A DNA stretch of 64,000 nt from an uncultured Eubacteriales bacterium (lineage in GTDB: Bacteria > Bacillota > Clostridia > Oscillospirales > Oscillospiraceae). A program made the translations under genes and the position numbers. Each line of letters starts with the position of its first letter. Position 1 is the first letter of the stretch. Below are positions 60,267-64,000 of the stretch, piece by piece. The DNA lies in the NCBI GenBank assembly GCA_900319695.1, contig ONPN01000012.1, forward strand, positions 44,783 through 108,782, in the 5' to 3' direction. The notes under the pieces were generated by a model that saw nothing but the letters and a program-made list of their open reading frames with translations, had not been told where the DNA came from and did no database searches.

Positions 60267-60739
60267 AAACTGAAATGAAACCCAACTCTATGAAAAAGGG
60301 GCTCGAGCTTCCGTCCGAACTGCTGGAAAAGACCACGCTGAAGGATGCGAAGCGGATCACCGTCTACGGAAACGAATGCGGTGTCGTCATGATGAACGAG
60401 GCCATGACCGCCATGCAGATTATCCGCGCCGTGGACATGCTCAACACCGTGACCCTGGGGCTGATCATGCGCCTGGAAAACGCGGCGAGACTCCATGAGG
60501 ATCGCTGCCGCAAGATCGCCGTACCGGAGGAACTGCTGGATCTGGCGGGTATTCCCAGAAAAGCTCCACTGCGCATCTGCGCCGACGAGGGCGAAATCTA
60601 CATCACGGTCGCAGATGAGGACGACGACGATCCGGTGGACGCGCTGCCCTCCTTCCTCCGGGATCTGCTTGACGACTGCGAGCTGGACTTCGGCGTTTTG
60701 CGCTGCCTTCTGGAAAGTGAGGAACTGATCCATGAATGA
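60263..60739 (+). CDS. Unknown element protein with two AbrB-like half repeats
   Basis: 158 residues. LELPSELLEKTTLKDAKRITVYGNECGVVMM near the start and IAVPEELLDLAGIPRKAPLRICADEGEIYITV later follow the same x-P-x-E-L-L pattern, followed by a strand-turn-strand. This resembles the swapped-hairpin half of AbrB/SpoVT proteins, here duplicated. The rest is an acidic helical tail. A DNA-binding or toxin-antidote role is possible but not shown. AGGAGG precedes the ATG, and it overlaps the methylase gene by 4 bases. Confidence 0.6.
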   Translation: MKTEMKPNSMKKGLELPSELLEKTTLKDAKRITVYGNECGVVMMNEAMTAMQIIRAVDMLNTVTLGLIMRLENAARLHEDRCRKIAVPEELLDLAGIPRKAPLRICADEGEIYITVADEDDDDPVDALPSFLRDLLDDCELDFGVLRCLLESEELIHE

Positions 60740-61154
60740 AACGCCGCTGTACACCGGCACGCGGGAGCAGGCGCGGAAAGACGGCCTTGTAAAGCTGTGG
60801 CGGGAGAGCTTCAAGGCCAATGTGGAATGCAAGATTGCCATTGAAAGCGCGATCCGCCGCAGCTTCGATAGTATGCATCTGGCACACGGCTGCGCCTCCG
60901 GCGTACTCGATGAGTTCGGCGCAGAACGGGTGAGGTATGTCCTCTCCGCCACTTTGCAGGACAAGGATTACGACGGGCGGTTCAGCCGTGCCAATAAAGC
61001 CTGGGGAAAGGAAACAGAGGTCGCACATGACATCTCAAATTATGAGTTCGTCGTGAACTCGCACCCGGCTGTCCTGGACGGATTTATAGACCAGTTCCGT
61101 CAGGAATGTCACCAGCGGGAAATGGATCACAGCTTCGCGCCTGTGATGATGTGA
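60732..61154 (+). CDS. DUF3849 family protein
   Basis: 140 residues. PLYTGTREQARKDGLVKLWRESFKANVECKIAIESAI and the later GAERVRYVLSATLQDKDYDGRFSRANKAWG are the marks of DUF3849, found in conjugative elements of Firmicutes next to methylase and transfer genes. No activity is known. It overlaps the previous gene by 8 bases. A 63-base gap then precedes the first membrane gene of the transfer apparatus. Confidence 0.85.
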   Translation: MNETPLYTGTREQARKDGLVKLWRESFKANVECKIAIESAIRRSFDSMHLAHGCASGVLDEFGAERVRYVLSATLQDKDYDGRFSRANKAWGKETEVAHDISNYEFVVNSHPAVLDGFIDQFRQECHQREMDHSFAPVMM

Positions 61155-61217
61155 AGGGAGTGGTGCCTATGTGCTGAGAATCTGTAATCCACAAAACCAT
61201 ATGAAACGGAGGTAACA

Positions 61218-61553
61218 ATGTATAAGAAAACAAAACGTCTTGTAAGTTTGATCTTCACGTTGGCGTTGTGCCTGATCTTTACGGTCCCGGCCTATGCCAG
61301 CGGGGATGTGGCCAGCGCCGTTCAGAGCACCTGGACCGCCGCGTCCGAGCAGATCAAGAGCGTCGTCAACAACGTGGTCTTCCCCGCGCTGGACATGATC
61401 CTCGTGATCTTTTTCTTCGTGAAATTAGGCTCCGCTTACTTTGATTATCGCCAGGGAAATCGCTTCGATTGGGCGCCCCCCGCGATCCTGTTTGTCTGTC
61501 TGGTCTTCACCCTGACCGCGCCCACCTACATCTGGACCATCATCGGCGCATAA
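61218..61553 (+). CDS. DUF3852 small membrane protein of the type IV transfer system
   Basis: 111 residues. A signal peptide ends VPAYA (residue 26). A short helix precedes membrane segment 2 (about 52-72) and 3 (about 85-108), a layout like VirB2-type pilins. The family is known from conjugative elements, next to a VirB6-like gene as here. A pilin-like role is inferred. GGAGG precedes the ATG. Confidence 0.8.
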   Translation: MYKKTKRLVSLIFTLALCLIFTVPAYASGDVASAVQSTWTAASEQIKSVVNNVVFPALDMILVIFFFVKLGSAYFDYRQGNRFDWAPPAILFVCLVFTLTAPTYIWTIIGA

Positions 61554-61608
61554 GCTGAGGGCCGCCTGCTTCCCCATATAGGCGGGCTGCCGGACGGGAG
61601 GTGATCCT

Positions 61609-62508
61609 TTGTTTATATGGGACTTTGTTGCCAAGACCGTGCTGGATGAGATCATGGATTGGATCTACGGACAGATCATCGGCTTTCTTGGCAACTTTTT
61701 TGCTGAAATGGGCGGGATGGGCGTGGAACTGTTTGAAATGCCCTGGGTACAGAATATTGTGAGCTTCTTCTCCAATCTGGCCTGGGCGCTGTACGGGACC
61801 GGTCTGATCGTCGCCTGCTTTGAGTGCGGGATTCAGGCATCCAGCGGCAAGGCGGACGTCAAGGGTACCGCCCTCAACGCGATCAAGGGCTTCATGGCGG
61901 CGGGACTTTTCAACATTGTTCCGCTTCGGCTGTACGAGCTCGCAATCTCCCTGCAAGGTTCCTTGACCCGTGAGATCACAGGCTACGGCAAGCCCATCGG
62001 GGAGGTCGCAAACGAGATTCTGGAGAATTTCTCAAAGGTGGAGAAAGTGTCCGACCTGATTTCCACCGGCTATTCCGGCTTTGGGACGATCACCAGCGCC
62101 ATCATGGTCATCTTCTGCATTATCCTCATGGCCTATGCCGTGATCAAGGTGTTCTTCGCCAATCTCAAGCGCGGCGGCATCCTGCTGATCCAGATCGCCG
62201 TGGGGAGCCTCTACATGTTCAGCGTCCCCCGCGGCTACCTCGACGGCTTTACTCAGTGGTGCAAACAGGTCGTGGGGCTGTGCCTGACCGCGTTCCTGCA
62301 GGCAACGATCTTGGTAGCAGGACTGATGGTGTTTCGGGAAAAGGCGCTGCTGGGTCTGGGACTCATGCTCTCCGCCGGAGAGATCCCGCGCATCGCCGGT
62401 GCTTTTGGCATGGACACCAGCACGAAAGCCAATCTCATGAGCGCCGTGTACACCGCACAGGCTGCGGTCAACACCACCCGAACCGTCGTGCAGGCGGTGA
62501 CCAAGTGA
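61609..62508 (+). CDS. VirB6/TrbL-like conjugative transfer membrane protein
   Basis: 299 residues with about six membrane segments. Starting TTG TTT ATA TGG (61609) after GGGAGGTG. The C-terminal half, RGGILLIQIAVGSLYMFSVPRGYLDGFTQWCKQVV and the following amphipathic helix, is typical of the VirB6-like proteins of Gram-positive elements. It would form the inner-membrane channel of the type IV secretion system. The next gene starts with GTG overlapping its stop. Confidence 0.82.
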   Translation: MFIWDFVAKTVLDEIMDWIYGQIIGFLGNFFAEMGGMGVELFEMPWVQNIVSFFSNLAWALYGTGLIVACFECGIQASSGKADVKGTALNAIKGFMAAGLFNIVPLRLYELAISLQGSLTREITGYGKPIGEVANEILENFSKVEKVSDLISTGYSGFGTITSAIMVIFCIILMAYAVIKVFFANLKRGGILLIQIAVGSLYMFSVPRGYLDGFTQWCKQVVGLCLTAFLQATILVAGLMVFREKALLGLGLMLSAGEIPRIAGAFGMDTSTKANLMSAVYTAQAAVNTTRTVVQAVTK

Positions 62509-63245
62509 AAACGATCACCATGGGAAGCCTTTTCGACGGTATTGGCGGTTTCCCGCTGGCAGCAACCCATGCGGGCATCGAACCTGTATGGGCCAGCGAG
62601 ATCGAGCCTTTCCCCATCGAAGTGACCAAGCACCATTTTCCAAACATGCTCCATGCAGGCGACATCACGAAGCTCGACGGAGCGATGCTCCCGCCTGTGG
62701 ACATCATCTGCGGTGGCAGTCCGTGCCAGGATCTCAGTGTGGCGGGCGCAAGGGCTGGGTTTTCCGGCGAGCGTTCAGGGCTTTTCATGGAGCAAATACG
62801 GATTATAAAGGAGATGAGAAATGCGGATAAATCTCGTGGTCGGGCAGGTATCGCTGTTCGACCACGATTCTGTGTGTGGGAAAACGTCCCCGGAGCCTTC
62901 TCCTGCGCAGAGGGAAAGGACTTCCAGGCGGTGCTTCGGGAATTCGTCCAGATTGAGGAACCACAGATGGATGTTGTTAGACCTCCGGCCGGGCGCTGGG
63001 AATATGCTGGGGCCGTACTGGGAGTACGATCCTGTGTGGCTTGGGTCACCTGGGACGCTCAATACTTCGGAGTGCCCCAGCGCCGTAAAAGAATCTTCCT
63101 TGTCACGGATTTTGCAGGCTACAGCCCCATACAGATATTATTTGACCAGGATCGCCTGCTTGGGAATCCTGCGGCGTGCAGAGGAACGCGGCAAGGCACT
63201 GCCGAAGATGTTAGAAACGGCCTTGATGATTCAGGCGGGCTTTAA
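62505..63245 (+). CDS. Cytosine-C5 DNA methyltransferase, catalytic part (motifs I-VIII)
   Basis: 246 residues. Motif I SLFDGIGGFPLAA, motif IV GGSPCQDLSVAG with the catalytic Cys, motif VI WENVPGAFS and motif VIII QRRKRIFLV are all intact. The frame then stops, before the target recognition domain and motifs IX-X. Those are found downstream, in another frame up to 63558 and then in this frame again to the window end. From 62821 a second ribosome site and ATG open an overlapping frame. It starts with GTG 62505 or ATG 62520. The recognition sequence is unknown. Confidence 0.85.
   Translation: MKTITMGSLFDGIGGFPLAATHAGIEPVWASEIEPFPIEVTKHHFPNMLHAGDITKLDGAMLPPVDIICGGSPCQDLSVAGARAGFSGERSGLFMEQIRIIKEMRNADKSRGRAGIAVRPRFCVWENVPGAFSCAEGKDFQAVLREFVQIEEPQMDVVRPPAGRWEYAGAVLGVRSCVAWVTWDAQYFGVPQRRKRIFLVTDFAGYSPIQILFDQDRLLGNPAACRGTRQGTAEDVRNGLDDSGGL
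62808..62823 (+). promoter_or_regulatory. Strong internal ribosome binding site for the overlapping frame
   Basis: AAGGAG (62808-62813) sits 7 bases before the ATG at 62821, inside the methyltransferase gene but serving the +1 frame. Confidence 0.75.
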
Positions 63246-63633
63246 AAAGCTATACCATTACAATAAAAGGTTTGCTCAGCAAGCGGCAGGCTTTCTGGCG
63301 GAATCGTCCGCCACCGCGCATACCGTGGGTTTTGAGGAAGGGCTTGCGCCGACGATGAAAGCTGGAGGCAAAAGCGGCGCGGTCATGCTGCCGACGTATT
63401 GCCTGACCGACCAGGGTGGGCAGCGCATGGGCTTTGCGGAAGCTCAAAGCGGCACGCTCCGTGCGCAAAGTCACGGACATGAACCGCTGGTGTTTGAAAA
63501 CCACGGGATCGACGCCCGTTATACCGGGCCGCATGAAGTCTCGCCCACCATGTCCGCCGTTACGGCACAGGCGGCAACAATACGCCGCTTGTGGCGAGGG
63601 AAACAGCATGGTGCATCACCGGTAACGCTATAG
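62821..63633 (+). CDS. Overlapping second-frame protein carrying the methyltransferase recognition region
   Basis: 270 residues in the frame after that of the methyltransferase. The first half overlaps it for 425 bases yet reads like a family I recall from clostridial phages and elements: SVCGKTSPEPSPAQRERTS, LDLRPGAGNMLGPYW, NTSECPSAVKESSLSRIL and YYLTRIACLGILRRAEERGKALP. The second half (HTVGFEEGLAPTMKAGGKSG, FENHGIDARYTGPHEVSPTMSA) is target-recognition-like sequence of C5 methylases. A one-base loss near 63558 then ends the frame at 63633, while the rest continues in the other frame. Confidence 0.65.
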   Translation: MRINLVVGQVSLFDHDSVCGKTSPEPSPAQRERTSRRCFGNSSRLRNHRWMLLDLRPGAGNMLGPYWEYDPVWLGSPGTLNTSECPSAVKESSLSRILQATAPYRYYLTRIACLGILRRAEERGKALPKMLETALMIQAGFKKLYHYNKRFAQQAAGFLAESSATAHTVGFEEGLAPTMKAGGKSGAVMLPTYCLTDQGGQRMGFAEAQSGTLRAQSHGHEPLVFENHGIDARYTGPHEVSPTMSAVTAQAATIRRLWRGKQHGASPVTL

Positions 63634-64000
63634 ACAGGGAGCCGCAGAACGGCGGAAACGGCCTCGGGATCGACGAGAATATCGCGTTTACTCTGACCGC
63701 AACCGATCACCACGCCGTGTTCAGCCGTCAGCGGACAGATCTGTTCAAGCCTGATGAGATAGCAAGTACAGAAAGCGCTCGCCAATATAAGGACGCGACA
63801 GATCTGGTACTGGAGGCAGGAGAATCACTGGAGGCTCTGTTGATCCGCCGACTGATGCCGGTCGAGTGCGAACGGCTTCAGGGCTACCCGGACGGATGGA
63901 CGGACCTGTCCGGCGCGTCGGATTCCGCCCGCTACAAAGCGCTCGGCAACAGCGTGGCTATTCCCTGCGTGGATCGTCTTATGTTGGGAATTGCTGCGGC
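63558..64000 (+). pseudogene. C-terminal C5 methyltransferase part, shifted out of frame, runs off the window
   Basis: RYGTGGNNTPLVARETAWC directly continues SPTMSA of the frame before it, one base off, so a C has probably been lost from a CCC run. It contains the expected end of the enzyme: LMPVECERLQGYPDGWTD and motif X SARYKALGNSVAIPCVDRL. No start codon or ribosome site serves it. It is open to base 64000. It is either a real frameshift mutation or a sequencing or assembly error. Confidence 0.7.

Noticed and set aside
63550-63565. Programmed translational frameshift in the methyltransferase
   Set aside because: No slippery heptamer or downstream structure was seen; a simple one-base loss explains the sequence better.

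Overview
The window looks like chromosome from a GC-rich, gut-type member of the Clostridia, most likely order Oscillospirales. Evidence: SigA-type promoters with 17-base spacers, strong AGGAGG ribosome sites, L,D-transpeptidase, GH25 and NlpC/P60 wall enzymes, DUF5662, DUF3783 and DUF6465 proteins, an rplU-rpmA-obgE block without prp, and a clostridial-type conjugative element at the right end. Species cannot be told from the sequence alone.

Bases 1-30,300 are mostly housekeeping and envelope genes. They comprise a partial NlpC/P60 enzyme, two MATE exporters, an L,D-transpeptidase operon, a leftward operon of GH25 lysozyme, DHHW protein and MBOAT acyltransferase (wall or glycan O-acylation), PcrA helicase with a CYTH protein, a lipoprotein, rplU-rpmA-obgE-vanZ, a D,D-carboxypeptidase, an AI-2E family permease, fumarase plus malic enzyme (fumarate to malate to pyruvate), a PAS-GGDEF-EAL protein, and a hybrid histidine kinase with two receiver domains.

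Bases 30,400-53,100 hold more specialised functions. These are a Mo-bis-MGD oxidoreductase whose TorD-type chaperone is fused to its N-terminus, its ferredoxin-like partner, tRNA-Thr(CGT), YebC, a DNA-binding HTH/DUF6465 protein, and a diguanylate cyclase. A four-gene leftward operon pairs an HPr-kinase-like protein and a SipW-like peptidase with a Wzm/Wzt-type ABC exporter. A rightward run follows with an alpha/beta hydrolase, an HD protein, a NeuD-type acyltransferase fused to an acyl carrier domain, and an acyl-AMP ligase. Then come an SLC13 permease, a PheC-like periplasmic protein and a SpoIIE-type phosphatase. Palindromic repeats of several related kinds sit between genes, and some supply the stop codon of the neighbouring gene.

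From about 53,400 to the end lies part of an integrative conjugative element. Its genes overlap by about 4 bases and are largely of element-borne families: YodL/DUF3846, three ArdA-like proteins, DUF4314, a winged helix protein, a Dam-type adenine methylase, DUF3849, DUF3852, a VirB6-like membrane protein, and a cytosine-C5 methyltransferase. The methyltransferase is spread over two heavily overlapping reading frames, and its second part carries a one-base frameshift. The most unusual items are this dual-coding methyltransferase, the TorD-oxidoreductase fusion, and the acyltransferase-ACP plus ligase pair.
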